This document shows positions 25,126-33,760 of a stretch of DNA of 64,000 nucleotides, in pieces. This stretch comes from Clostridium cellulovorans 743B (GTDB lineage: Bacteria > Bacillota > Clostridia > Clostridiales > Clostridiaceae). Where the stretch lies: contig NC_014393.1 in assembly GCF_000145275.1 (NCBI RefSeq), positions 4,650,001 to 4,714,000 on the forward strand, given 5' to 3'. The notes beneath the pieces are model-generated. The model did not search any database and was not told where the DNA came from. It was given only the letters and a program-made list of their open reading frames with translations. Made by a program: the position numbers and the translations under genes. Each line of letters begins with the position of its first letter. Position 1 is the stretch's first letter.

Positions 25126-27888
25126 TTATGTATTTACTTTATCAAATTTATTACTACTCTTTAATTCGCATATCATTCTTTTAATAAGTTCTTTTTTCTC
25201 TAACGCATAACATGCCTTAGGTGTCTTTTTTAAAATTTCTTCAAGCACTATTAACCCTTCTTTATATAGACTTAAAGCTTTTTCTACATCATTCATTTTT
25301 GAATAAATCTCTGCTTTGTGTATAAGTATTTCTGCTTTTCCATCGTAAGCATACAAATAGTCAGGTTGTATACCTATAGCCTCTGATGAATATCTTAGAG
25401 CTTTATCATATAGTTCAAGTGATTTAAAATAATTCATTTCCTTCTCATATGATTTTCCTAAAATCATATACGCTCCACCCATTGAATGAATAGCTGATAC
25501 GTCTTTAGGCGATAATTCTAAAGCCTTCATAAAACCTTCTTCACACTTATAAAAGGTCTTTTCTATTTGTTTTTTTTCTGAACCATCATTTACTAATTGC
25601 CTTAATAAACCTCTTGCAGCAAACCCAATTTTCTTATATGTATCAATATTTTCACAGGATTTTTCTTTGGAGTACTCATAACTCTCTAACGCTCTTCGAT
25701 AACTATGCTTGGCGTTCTCACTTTTACCTATTTCAACATAATATTCAGCAAGACGCTTATATACCATTCCCTTATTATTTAATAAATAAATTAAATCCCA
25801 ACCTTCTTCCTGGTGTAATTCATGTTCATTAATTATATAATCATAAATTTTAATTGCTTTCTTGTATAATTTCCCAGATATTGAGTAATTCCGCATCCTT
25901 TCATTCACTTCACCTAACTTTTCAAGAGCATCTGCTTTATAGCTTAGTAATGTGTATATATGATATTTTTCCTTCAGTAAATCTTCAATTTCTAAGACAA
26001 CCTTATTGTAAATATCTAATGCATCTTCATATTCTGATAAATATACTTTTAACTTTCCATAATTAATTAATATTTTAATCTTTGCTATTGAATTATATAT
26101 ATCAAGATTCTCTCTCCTAAGCTCGTTATAATTACTTATATATTTCTGAAAATATTTTTCTGACTCTTTGTCTTTATAAGTATCCTTATAAAGAACTGCT
26201 AATAAACCAATTATACTCAAATTTTCAGCTTTATCCACATGTATTTCAGCATATTTAAGAATTTCTTCAGCTTTTAAATAGCTACCTAAACTAATATATA
26301 TCTTTCCCAATCTATAAGAAGATTGTGCAAGCAAAAATGAAAAATTATGTATATTAGTTTCATCTTTAACTTCTTGAAAAAACTTTTCATATAAATGCTT
26401 TAAAAACAATATATTTCCCATTTTAAAAAAATAGTCCGATTTATCAAGAAACCATTCCCCAAATTCGTCTTTTTTCAAGAACTTACTTCCATGATAATAT
26501 GCTTCATTAAGATATATCTCTTGGGTCTTGTCAGCAACATTCTTTAATTTTTTTGAATAATACTTAAACATAACTTTATGTACTTCTATTAATTGTTCGT
26601 TTTTTTGATATTCATTAAGACTTTTTCGCATCAAAGAATGCATTTCCCATGTATCCTTCAATGCCCTTTCACTTATAAATGAAAAGTTACAAAATTCATC
26701 CAATCCCATTATAGGATATCCAGTATTATACTCCTTTATTAACAACTCAAATATTTCACTATTCCAAAACCTTGGAACAGAAAGAACTTTTAACGTCTCT
26801 CGTTCATGATATTGTAGATACTGCATAAATTTTTCGAATAGTTGTATTTTATTATTGTTAAGAAAATCTTCTTTCGTTGGTTTTTTTCCCTTCTTTATCG
26901 CTTCATAAGTGTCAACACACAAATCTAGAAAATATGGATGTCCTTCTGAGATCTCAATAATGGAATTGATAATCTCATTTTCTTTTATACCTGAGTATAC
27001 TAAAAAAGATCTTGAATCAACGTCTGCCAAAGTTCCAACTAAATGTTGTTCAATACATTCAGCCCACTGACTATTTATATCTTGCCATTTTAATTTCTCT
27101 CTACCCAAAATAACAAACAAACCTCCTGGTAAGTTTGGAATTAATACATCTCTTATCCATTCATCTATTTGAAAGTAAGATTTTTCACCTTTGTTGCTTG
27201 AATTTAACGCTTCGTATGTATCTAGAAAAATTACTATCTTTCCATTTTTCTCACTTGCATAGTTTTTTAAATCTTCCGCAAAATAAACAGGTAAATATTC
27301 TAATAACTCTTTTGGTTCTTTCAAAGACATATCTAATATATCATTTATTCTCTTTTGATTTATCCAGTCTTTATATTTGTTATTTACTTTATCTAAAACA
27401 GCAAGAATTTTTACCGGAATCCCCACTAATGGCATGTCACCAAATGTTGCTATGATATCAGTAACCAAAGAACCTTCTTCAAGAAATGGTATAGACTTTT
27501 CAGTAAAAGACATTTGAGGACTTGCTTTTTTCAAATAATACGCGTAAGCAAAATCAAATAAATTGAAACTTATTTTATACTTCCTACTTAGTTCAGTTCT
27601 CAAAAATAATAATGCATTGTCAACATCTCTATGTTGTCTAACATCAAAATCTATAAAACCCCACAGTATATTTTCATCTTTTATCTCTATTTCATGTTGT
27701 AACTTCTTCCTTAAACTACTTTTACCAATTCCGCTTACTCCGTAGTAAACTAGTACTTTTGTATCATCATTCTGTATACTGTATATACAATTCCAAAAGG
27801 CTTCTATATAATGTTTCCGATCAGTAAACTGCTTAACAGCTGTAATATGATGTTTATTCATTATTTTTGTAGGTTGTATTTTAGGCAT
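25126..27888 (-). CDS. STAND-class NTPase with C-terminal TPR array
   Basis: ATG 27888 (MPKIQPTK) with AAGGAG 6 bases upstream gives 920 residues; ATG 27909 lies before that site. After a short N-terminus (FTDRKHYIEAF, like the FxGR box) comes a P-loop NTPase: Walker A GVSGIGKSS (about 50-58), Walker B KIVIFLDTYE (about 217-226), sensor-like FVILGR (about 258-263) and the STAND hallmark GHP (about 316-318). A winged-helix-like part (about 345-430) follows, ending in HSLMRKSL. From about 500 to 910 are many TPR-like repeats (YRLGKIYISLGSYLKAEEIL, LNNKGMVYKRLAEYY and others). No N-terminal effector domain is present. Such proteins act as signal-sensing switches in regulation or defence; the signal and output here are unknown. 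It shares a transcript with the exported small protein. Confidence 0.82.
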   Translation of the reverse strand: MPKIQPTKIMNKHHITAVKQFTDRKHYIEAFWNCIYSIQNDDTKVLVYYGVSGIGKSSLRKKLQHEIEIKDENILWGFIDFDVRQHRDVDNALLFLRTELSRKYKISFNLFDFAYAYYLKKASPQMSFTEKSIPFLEEGSLVTDIIATFGDMPLVGIPVKILAVLDKVNNKYKDWINQKRINDILDMSLKEPKELLEYLPVYFAEDLKNYASEKNGKIVIFLDTYEALNSSNKGEKSYFQIDEWIRDVLIPNLPGGLFVILGREKLKWQDINSQWAECIEQHLVGTLADVDSRSFLVYSGIKENEIINSIIEISEGHPYFLDLCVDTYEAIKKGKKPTKEDFLNNNKIQLFEKFMQYLQYHERETLKVLSVPRFWNSEIFELLIKEYNTGYPIMGLDEFCNFSFISERALKDTWEMHSLMRKSLNEYQKNEQLIEVHKVMFKYYSKKLKNVADKTQEIYLNEAYYHGSKFLKKDEFGEWFLDKSDYFFKMGNILFLKHLYEKFFQEVKDETNIHNFSFLLAQSSYRLGKIYISLGSYLKAEEILKYAEIHVDKAENLSIIGLLAVLYKDTYKDKESEKYFQKYISNYNELRRENLDIYNSIAKIKILINYGKLKVYLSEYEDALDIYNKVVLEIEDLLKEKYHIYTLLSYKADALEKLGEVNERMRNYSISGKLYKKAIKIYDYIINEHELHQEEGWDLIYLLNNKGMVYKRLAEYYVEIGKSENAKHSYRRALESYEYSKEKSCENIDTYKKIGFAARGLLRQLVNDGSEKKQIEKTFYKCEEGFMKALELSPKDVSAIHSMGGAYMILGKSYEKEMNYFKSLELYDKALRYSSEAIGIQPDYLYAYDGKAEILIHKAEIYSKMNDVEKALSLYKEGLIVLEEILKKTPKACYALEKKELIKRMICELKSSNKFDKVNT

Positions 27889-28057
27889 AAACTTCTCCTT
27901 AACCCTCATATATTATTTATCTATAAAATTATACCAATACTTATAATTTATTAAAATGACTTATTAATCCAAATTTTCCATAGCAAGCTTTTGGGAAATA
28001 ATCATATAATAACTTCTACTAAATAAAAAAACTTTCAGCAGATATAATCACTAAAGA

Positions 28058-28086
28058 CAAGCCATCTCAAAATTTGAGATAGCTTG
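28058..28086 (-). terminator. Terminator of the P-type ATPase gene
   Basis: Stem CAAGCTATCTCAAA / TTTTGAGATGGCTTG in the minus-strand RNA, followed by TCTTT, about 10 bases after the ATPase stop. The G-T pair in this strand supports minus-strand use. Confidence 0.7.
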
Positions 28087-28093
28087 CTTCTAA

Positions 28094-30880
28094 TTATTTA
28101 GCTAAAGTAGCACTTGTACTATTATCCTTATATACAGCTCTTAAAACAAATTTAACTAATTCATTTACAATTACAACCGTTGATGCTAAAAGCAATATCT
28201 TAGCCCAAATGATAGGACTTAAAGAAACAGCATTAAAGAAGTCCTTTAATATCTCAGTAAAGAAAATCTGTGCAACTGCAGTTATTCCTATAACCTTTAA
28301 AGCCATTTTATTTTTGGTAAAGTTAGGGAATATACTATCTAATCCAAATTCTCTGCTGTTGAATGCGTTAAATAAAGCACTGAAAGCAAAAATACCAAAT
28401 AATGAAGTTTCCATTTCATTTGGAACAAAGCCTGTACCAGTATGCTCCACAATTTCAACTCCTAGTGGATTAAATATCATTTGAACCATTAGTAGAAGCG
28501 TAATGTAAGAAGCATTTAATATAATACTGGTGATCATTTTCTTTGTTATTATACTTGCATTTCTATTAACTGGCTTTCTGTTTAATACAGCACGTCTTAC
28601 TGGCTCAAGTCCTAACGCCAGTGCTGGAGGCCCGTCCATTATTATGTTAACCCATAATAATTGTATTGTTGTAAATGGCATTTCTTTTCCTAATAGTTGT
28701 GATATTATTGCTATCATAAAAGCAACAATGTTAACAGTAAGCTGGAACTGTATAAATCTTTGGAAGTTTTCGTAAATTCCTCTTCCCCATTGTATTCCTC
28801 TTACTATTGTACTAAAGCTATCATCTGTAAGAATGATATCTGCAGCACTCTTTGATACTTCAGTTCCTGCAATACCCATTGCTATACCAACATCAGCTTT
28901 GTTTAAAGCAGGTGCATCATTTATACCATCACCAGTAACACCTACTACTTCACCAAGTTCTTGAAGGGCATTAACAATTCTCATCTTAGTGTCTGGCTTT
29001 GATCTTGCAACTATAGCAATGTTCATTATTTCGTTCTTTAATTCTTCATCCGTTAGAGTATCTATATAAGTAGCTTCTACAGCTTTCATACCACCTTGTA
29101 ATAAACCAAGATCTGTACCGATAGCTATAGCAGTGTTTATATTGTCTCCTGTAAGCATTTTAGTAGTTACTCCAGCATTTCTTGCAACCTCTACAGCTTC
29201 CTTAACATCGACTCTTAACGGATCTCTAATTCCAACAAAGCCAGTAAATATAAGGCCGTCACTTGATAAGTAATTGTGACCTTCAAGTTCTGATGTGAAA
29301 GCAGCTTCTTCATAAGCCCTTGATAATTTCTTGTAAGCAAAACCCAGAGTTCTCATAGCCTTAACTTGTAGGCCTTTTATTTCTTCTAATATAGCGTTCT
29401 TTCTTTCTTCTGTTAATTCTACAATTTCATTACCTACTTGAATTAACTTACAAAGTTCAAGAAGAACTTCTGGAGCTCCCTTTGACAATAAAACTTGTTG
29501 TCCTTCTTTTTCAATAATAGTTGACATTCTTTTTTCCTTTGAACTGAAAGGAACTTGAGAAACTACTTTATTATCTTTTCTATATGTTACGTAATCTATA
29601 TCTTTATGTTTTAAAAGTAATGCACATTCTGTAGCAGAACCTAAATATTTGTACTCATTGTTTTCAAAAGCTATATCAGCAGTAGAGTTTAGCATGCAGT
29701 TATCTAAGAAGAAGCCCTTGCTTTCTGCTCCACTACCTTCAGTAAACTTACCATCAACATATACTGTTTCTACAGTCATTCTATTTTGAGTAAGAGTACC
29801 TGTTTTATCTGAACATATTACTGATATAGAACCAATTGTTTCACATGCTTCTTTTTTAGTAACTAATGCATTAATCTTAGCCATTTTTTGCATTGTTATG
29901 GCAAGAGTCATGTTTACCATAGTTGGTAATCCTTCTGGAACTGCAGCAACAATTAAAGCAATACATACAACAAGTGCTGTTTTAGCTGGATTTATAGAAT
30001 CTAAGAAAGGTACGATTCCTGAAGTATCTACGCTTAAAGTATTTTGTAATACCATTTTTGCTACGATAAAAATAAATAATAATGCCGCAATAGCACTTGC
30101 TGCCTTTGCTATCATTTTACCTAAATTTCCAAGTTTCACTTGAAGTGGCGTCTCAACATCATTTTCTCCAAGATTTTGTGCAATCTTGCCCATTTCAGTA
30201 GAATCACCAGTAGATGTAACTACCATAGTTCCTCTTCCATAAGCAACTAAGGTTCCACCGAATACCATATTTTTTTGCTTTGCTGGAATTGGATCTTGTA
30301 TAACCTTTTGACCCTTGCTTTCAATTTCTTCAAAACCTACTATAATTTCAGCATCCTTTGATACATCCTCAGACTCACCAGTAAGCATATCTTCTCTTAA
30401 CTTAAGTTCTAGAGAATCTATTAATCTTCCATCTGAAGGTACTAAATCACCAGTCTCAATATAGACTATATCTCCTGGGACAAGGTCTGATTTTTGAGTT
30501 TTTGTTACCTTGCCATCTCTTAATACTTTAACTTCTACATTTTCTGTAAGTTTTGATAAAGCTTCAGCTGCTTTTTTAGATTTTCCTTCTGTAACAATAC
30601 CAATTGCTATTCCTAAAGCAACAGCACAAACTATTCCTATTGCATCAGCAACTTCACCTATTAATGCACTTATAAGTGCAGCAGCCATAAGTATAATCAT
30701 CATTGGCTCTGTTAAAGCTTCTTTAATATCATCAAGCAAGCTTCCCTCTTGAGCACGGCTAAATTCATTTAAGCCATATTTCAATTTTCTCTCTTCTACA
30801 GAATTTGTAGTTAAACCAGTCTCTTCATTAACAGACAAATCTTTAAGAACATTTTCTTTAGACTCATTAAAATATTTCAT
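28094..30880 (-). CDS. Calcium-translocating P-type ATPase (SERCA/PMCA type)
   Basis: A 928-residue P2-type ATPase with ATG 30880 behind AAGGAGAG. Features in order: N-terminal cation-ATPase domain, paired TM helices M1-M2 (about 55-105), actuator domain with LTGESE, M3-M4 with the ion-binding VPEGLP, phosphorylation motif CSDKTGTLTQN, nucleotide-binding domain, hinge TGDGINDAP, and six C-terminal helices with NIIMDGPPALALG. The PEGLP in M4 and the DGPPALALGLEP stretch in M6 match bacterial Ca2+ exporters such as LMCA1 (Mn2+ also possible). It exports calcium from the cytoplasm at the cost of ATP. Monocistronic. Confidence 0.92.
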   Translation of the reverse strand: MKYFNESKENVLKDLSVNEETGLTTNSVEERKLKYGLNEFSRAQEGSLLDDIKEALTEPMMIILMAAALISALIGEVADAIGIVCAVALGIAIGIVTEGKSKKAAEALSKLTENVEVKVLRDGKVTKTQKSDLVPGDIVYIETGDLVPSDGRLIDSLELKLREDMLTGESEDVSKDAEIIVGFEEIESKGQKVIQDPIPAKQKNMVFGGTLVAYGRGTMVVTSTGDSTEMGKIAQNLGENDVETPLQVKLGNLGKMIAKAASAIAALLFIFIVAKMVLQNTLSVDTSGIVPFLDSINPAKTALVVCIALIVAAVPEGLPTMVNMTLAITMQKMAKINALVTKKEACETIGSISVICSDKTGTLTQNRMTVETVYVDGKFTEGSGAESKGFFLDNCMLNSTADIAFENNEYKYLGSATECALLLKHKDIDYVTYRKDNKVVSQVPFSSKEKRMSTIIEKEGQQVLLSKGAPEVLLELCKLIQVGNEIVELTEERKNAILEEIKGLQVKAMRTLGFAYKKLSRAYEEAAFTSELEGHNYLSSDGLIFTGFVGIRDPLRVDVKEAVEVARNAGVTTKMLTGDNINTAIAIGTDLGLLQGGMKAVEATYIDTLTDEELKNEIMNIAIVARSKPDTKMRIVNALQELGEVVGVTGDGINDAPALNKADVGIAMGIAGTEVSKSAADIILTDDSFSTIVRGIQWGRGIYENFQRFIQFQLTVNIVAFMIAIISQLLGKEMPFTTIQLLWVNIIMDGPPALALGLEPVRRAVLNRKPVNRNASIITKKMITSIILNASYITLLLMVQMIFNPLGVEIVEHTGTGFVPNEMETSLFGIFAFSALFNAFNSREFGLDSIFPNFTKNKMALKVIGITAVAQIFFTEILKDFFNAVSLSPIIWAKILLLASTVVIVNELVKFVLRAVYKDNSTSATLAK

Positions 30881-31190
30881 AACTCTCTCCTTTTAAGTAT
30901 GTAAATTCATAGATAATAGATGTAAATATCACCTTTAACCACAGTTATAGAATCCTCTCTAGAAATTATTTATTAACATCATACTCAATCGGTCCTACAA
31001 ACTGTGACTACATTTATATTATATAGTATTCAATACCTTTTGTAAAGTTAATTTTCTCCTCACCTTAAAGTTATTGCATTCTAAGATAAACATATATACT
31101 TAAAAAAGTTTATAAGTAAATTTATAACACAAAGACGCATGAAAAAATTTTTAATATACTTAGAAACACTTCTAAATCATATTATAAATG
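30881..31190. other. Intergenic region upstream of the Ca-ATPase gene
   Basis: About 310 bp, AT-rich. The only structure seen is a 7-bp inverted repeat CACAGTT/AACTGTG (30940-30946 and 31000-31006) enclosing a 53-base stretch in the ATPase leader. It does not fit the yybP-ykoY manganese riboswitch or the M-box as far as I can tell. No gene is evident. Confidence 0.35.
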
Positions 31191-31230
31191 TTTAAGAAGC
31201 CTAGAGCACTGTTACTCTAGACTTCTTAAA
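31191..31230 (-). terminator. thyA-dfrA terminator
   Basis: Stem TTTAAGAAG-CTAGAG / CTCTAG-CTTCTTAAA with one mismatch and an 8-base loop, 27 bases after the dfrA stop. The U-run is weak, so efficiency is uncertain. Confidence 0.75.
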
Positions 31231-31256
31231 AACTTATTTATTTAACTTTTTCATGA

Positions 31257-31748
31257 TCATTTTGCTCTTACCAAGTCTACATACTTAAATTGTAGATCAT
31301 TTTTTTCATCGCAAAAAACTTCCGATTGATTTTTAACTATCCAAGCTTTCTCGTCTAATATAGGGAAATAAGCATCTCCGTCAGCCTCTCTATCCACCTC
31401 TGTAAGATATATCTTATCAGTACTTGGAAGCAACTCTTTATAAATTTGCTCTCCACCTATTATAAAATTTTCCTGATCTTCTTTAATACAGTTTTTTACC
31501 TGATTTATATCATAAAGAACCGTAACATTTTCATTATCTACTTTATAATCCTTATTTCTAGTGATTACTATATGATGTCTTCCTTCTAGAATGCCTGGGA
31601 GTGATTCAAAGGTTTTTCTTCCCATTATAATAGTGTTTCCCATTGTTAGTTTCTTGAATCTTTTTAAATCTTCGGATATTCTCCAAATTAGCTCATTATC
31701 CTTACCGATAACATGATTTTGACTTTTAGCTACAATTATACTTAACAT
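31257..31748 (-). CDS. dfrA: Dihydrofolate reductase
   Basis: A 163-residue enzyme reducing dihydrofolate with NADPH. The N-terminus SIIVAKSQNHVIGKDNELIW, the MGRKTFESLP motif and the IIGGEQIYKELLP stretch with the nucleotide-binding Gly pair are those of bacterial DHFR; the usual catalytic Asp/Glu is the Glu of NELIW. Its ATG overlaps the thyA stop by one base (TAATG), so translation is coupled. It regenerates the tetrahydrofolate consumed by ThyA. Confidence 0.95.
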   Translation of the reverse strand: MLSIIVAKSQNHVIGKDNELIWRISEDLKRFKKLTMGNTIIMGRKTFESLPGILEGRHHIVITRNKDYKVDNENVTVLYDINQVKNCIKEDQENFIIGGEQIYKELLPSTDKIYLTEVDREADGDAYFPILDEKAWIVKNQSEVFCDEKNDLQFKYVDLVRAK

Positions 31749-32539
31749 TAAACAGATACCTCCATCTTTATAACAGGATGATGCTGATACCCTTCTAATT
31801 TTATATCTTCTGGCTTAAAATCATAGAAATTTTTTATTTCTGGATTAATCCAAATCTTTGGAGCATCATACGCTTCCTCACGTCTCGTAAGTTGAAGCTT
31901 CATTCCTTCAACTTGATTTTCATATATATGTGCATTATTAATAACATGTGTAAATAGTCCAGGTTTAAGCCCTGTAACCTGTGCAATTAAATGTACTAAT
32001 ACTGCATATTGAGCCATATTAAAAGGTACACCTAGAGGAATATCTCCTGAACGTTGAACTAGCATGCAATTAAGTCTTCCATCAGTAACATCCCATAAGG
32101 TCAAAAAGCAACAAGGTTGTAATGCCATATCTTTAAGGTCATCTATATTCCATAGATTTATCATCATTCTTCTGTCTTGTGGATTATCCTTTAGAGCTTC
32201 TATAAGTTTATCTATTTGTTTATACTTTGCCACTTGATAGCCGTATGCTTTTCCTATAGTCCCATCCTCAAGCATCCATTCATCCCATATACTAACATTT
32301 TGTTCTTGAAGCTTTCTTACATCATTTGATTGATCTTTATAAATCCATAAAAGTTCTTTTACAGCAGTTTTAAATGCAACGAATTTTGTTGTAAGTATAG
32401 GAAATTCTTTTTCTAGATTAAATTGAAACACCTTATGTGGTAGCTTATAAGTTGCAACTCCTGTACGATTTTGATCATAATACCCATTATCTAATATATC
32501 CTGAACAATATCCAAGTATTGCTTATCTGCTGATGACAT
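31748..32539 (-). CDS. thyA: Thymidylate synthase
   Basis: A 263-residue ThyA making dTMP from dUMP with methylenetetrahydrofolate. Motifs: NRTGVATYKLP near the N-terminus, the nucleophile in ALQPCC, the folate/dUMP-binding RSGDIPLGVPFNMAQYA, and THVINNAHIYENQ. GAGGAGG precedes the ATG. The upstream 200 bp holds a structured RNA and an intrinsic terminator whose U-run ends 17 bases before the start codon, suggesting control by attenuation. Confidence 0.96.
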   Translation of the reverse strand: MSSADKQYLDIVQDILDNGYYDQNRTGVATYKLPHKVFQFNLEKEFPILTTKFVAFKTAVKELLWIYKDQSNDVRKLQEQNVSIWDEWMLEDGTIGKAYGYQVAKYKQIDKLIEALKDNPQDRRMMINLWNIDDLKDMALQPCCFLTLWDVTDGRLNCMLVQRSGDIPLGVPFNMAQYAVLVHLIAQVTGLKPGLFTHVINNAHIYENQVEGMKLQLTRREEAYDAPKIWINPEIKNFYDFKPEDIKLEGYQHHPVIKMEVSV

Positions 32540-32555
32540 AATAATCCTCCTCTTT

Positions 32556-32579
32556 AAAAAAAGACAGCAAATTGCCGTC
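32556..32579 (-). terminator. Intrinsic terminator in the thyA leader (attenuator candidate)
   Basis: GACGGC-AATTT-GCTGTC followed by TTTTTTT in the minus-strand RNA. One pair is G-T here but would be an A-C mismatch on the other strand. The U-run abuts the thyA ribosome binding site, so the hairpin is in a leader position. Confidence 0.8.
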
Positions 32580-32625
32580 CTATTATTAATATATAAAAAA
32601 ATTATAGAAGTTTATATAGTAAATT

Positions 32626-32737
32626 ATAGATACCCACAATAAAAGCTTGTATTATGCATAAAAGTTTTTATTGATAGAATTACGCTTCATGCTAATAAAC
32701 TTAATGAATAAGTTTAGAACTTGTTGCGGGTATCTAT
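32626..32737 (-). ncRNA. Structured leader RNA upstream of thyA-dfrA (candidate riboswitch or sRNA)
   Basis: In the minus-strand RNA a 14-bp helix (ATAGATACCCGCAA 32737-32724 with TTGTGGGTATCTAT 32639-32626) closes a three-way-junction-like fold. It contains a perfect 7-bp hairpin (AAACTTA-TTCAT-TAAGTTT, 32697-32715) and a 12-bp hairpin with one bulge (ATTA-GCATGAAG with TTTTATGC-A-TAAT, 32651-32696). Three pairs in these helices are G-U in this orientation and would be A-C mismatches on the plus strand, which fixes the strand. It lies 28 bases after the zinc-ribbon gene and about 45 bases before the attenuator-like terminator. It does not resemble the THF riboswitch consensus I know. Confidence 0.6.
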
Positions 32738-32765
32738 ATCTAACTCACTACATAAACAAAATGTT

Positions 32766-33206
32766 TTATCTCATATATCCATAATCATTTAAATCTATCA
32801 TAATTAATGCTATCGTATATATAAAGACTATTATAGCAAATAGAACTCCAAGTCCTATAGAAACAAAAGACCAAATCTTAGCATTTTTTGAATACCTTTC
32901 AGCCTTCTCATAATTACCGTTTCTAACCAAGGAATCTACTTGTGCTGAATAAACTATAGCTACGATACCAACAAGATTGCAACAAAACACTGTAGAAAGT
33001 ATTGCAAGCACCAAATTATTTTTAACTTCAATTCCGTTATTATTCCATCTCGGATTTACATTACCTTGTTGAAAACCACTTCCTTGTTGATTATTATTTT
33101 GTATATTAACTACTTCATTATCCCCTAAGTTACTCCCACAACCTTTGCAAAATCTAGCTTCTTCATTATTTTGTTGACCACAATTTTTACAATACAAAAA
33201 ACTCAC
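32766..33206 (-). CDS. Zinc-ribbon CD225/dispanin family membrane protein
   Basis: A 146-residue protein. The N-terminal zinc ribbon has two Cys pairs (YCKNCGQQNNEEARFCKGCG, residues 5-24), then a Asn/Gln-rich linker to about residue 62, then a CD225-like region with two membrane helices (NLVLAILSTVFCCNLVGIVAIVYSAQV and WSFVSIGLGVLFAIIVFIYTI). The short loop between the helices (YEKAERYSKNAK) fits the family. Function in bacteria is unknown. A paralogue with the same architecture lies two genes upstream (33761-34321), with a DUF2752 protein between. Confidence 0.8.
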   Translation of the reverse strand: MSFLYCKNCGQQNNEEARFCKGCGSNLGDNEVVNIQNNNQQGSGFQQGNVNPRWNNNGIEVKNNLVLAILSTVFCCNLVGIVAIVYSAQVDSLVRNGNYEKAERYSKNAKIWSFVSIGLGVLFAIIVFIYTIALIMIDLNDYGYMR

Positions 33207-33324
33207 TCCCTAAACAATCAAATTTTACATAATTCATAGTGATAATCATTTAAACTTATTATGGTCAATAATACAATCTAAATAACTCGCTTCTATAAAT
33301 ATTAATTCAATCCCTTTATGTCCA

Positions 33325-33759
33325 TTAAACAATTATTTCAGTTGGCGCTAGAATTTTAAATGGATAAAGATTTATATTTCTAAAAAGCCAATATAAAATG
33401 ATTGTTATAAGCAACGCATAAATAACTTTTCCATTCATAGGAATTCTAGGTATCTCTTTATTAAATAAAATCTTTAAAATAATGGCAGTCATTTCATATA
33501 CCATATAAGGTAATAAAGTAACCATAAGCATGTTATATCTAAAAGCTTGCCAAATATTAAGATTAAGCAAAGCATGAATTGCTCTTGTACTTCCGCATCC
33601 TGGGCAATAAAATCCTGTTATCTTTTTAAAAAGACATGGTGGAAAAATATTAACCTTTGAAGGATTAAATTTATATAGCAAAACTGCCCCACAACAAATA
33701 ATTACTAGAACTATAATCGTTATCGTTCTTTGTACTTTAATATTCTTTAACTGTTCCAC
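33325..33759 (-). CDS. DUF2752 membrane protein
   Basis: A 144-residue protein with GTG start at 33759, one base after the stop of the upstream gene, implying translational coupling. Three hydrophobic helices surround the DUF2752 signature PPCLFKKITGFYCPGCGSTRA, whose Cys residues (C..C..C) might bind metal. This family is often found beside CD225/zinc-ribbon genes. No function is known. Confidence 0.82.
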   Translation of the reverse strand: MEQLKNIKVQRTITIIVLVIICCGAVLLYKFNPSKVNIFPPCLFKKITGFYCPGCGSTRAIHALLNLNIWQAFRYNMLMVTLLPYMVYEMTAIILKILFNKEIPRIPMNGKVIYALLITIILYWLFRNINLYPFKILAPTEIIV

Positions 33760-33760
33760 T

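Noticed and set aside
30881..31020. Manganese (yybP-ykoY) or M-box riboswitch before the P-type ATPase gene
   Set aside because: Only a 7-bp inverted repeat was found; the conserved loops of these classes were not seen.
32556..32765. THF riboswitch upstream of thyA
   Set aside because: The fold and conserved segments do not match the THF aptamer as I know it; kept as an unclassified RNA candidate.
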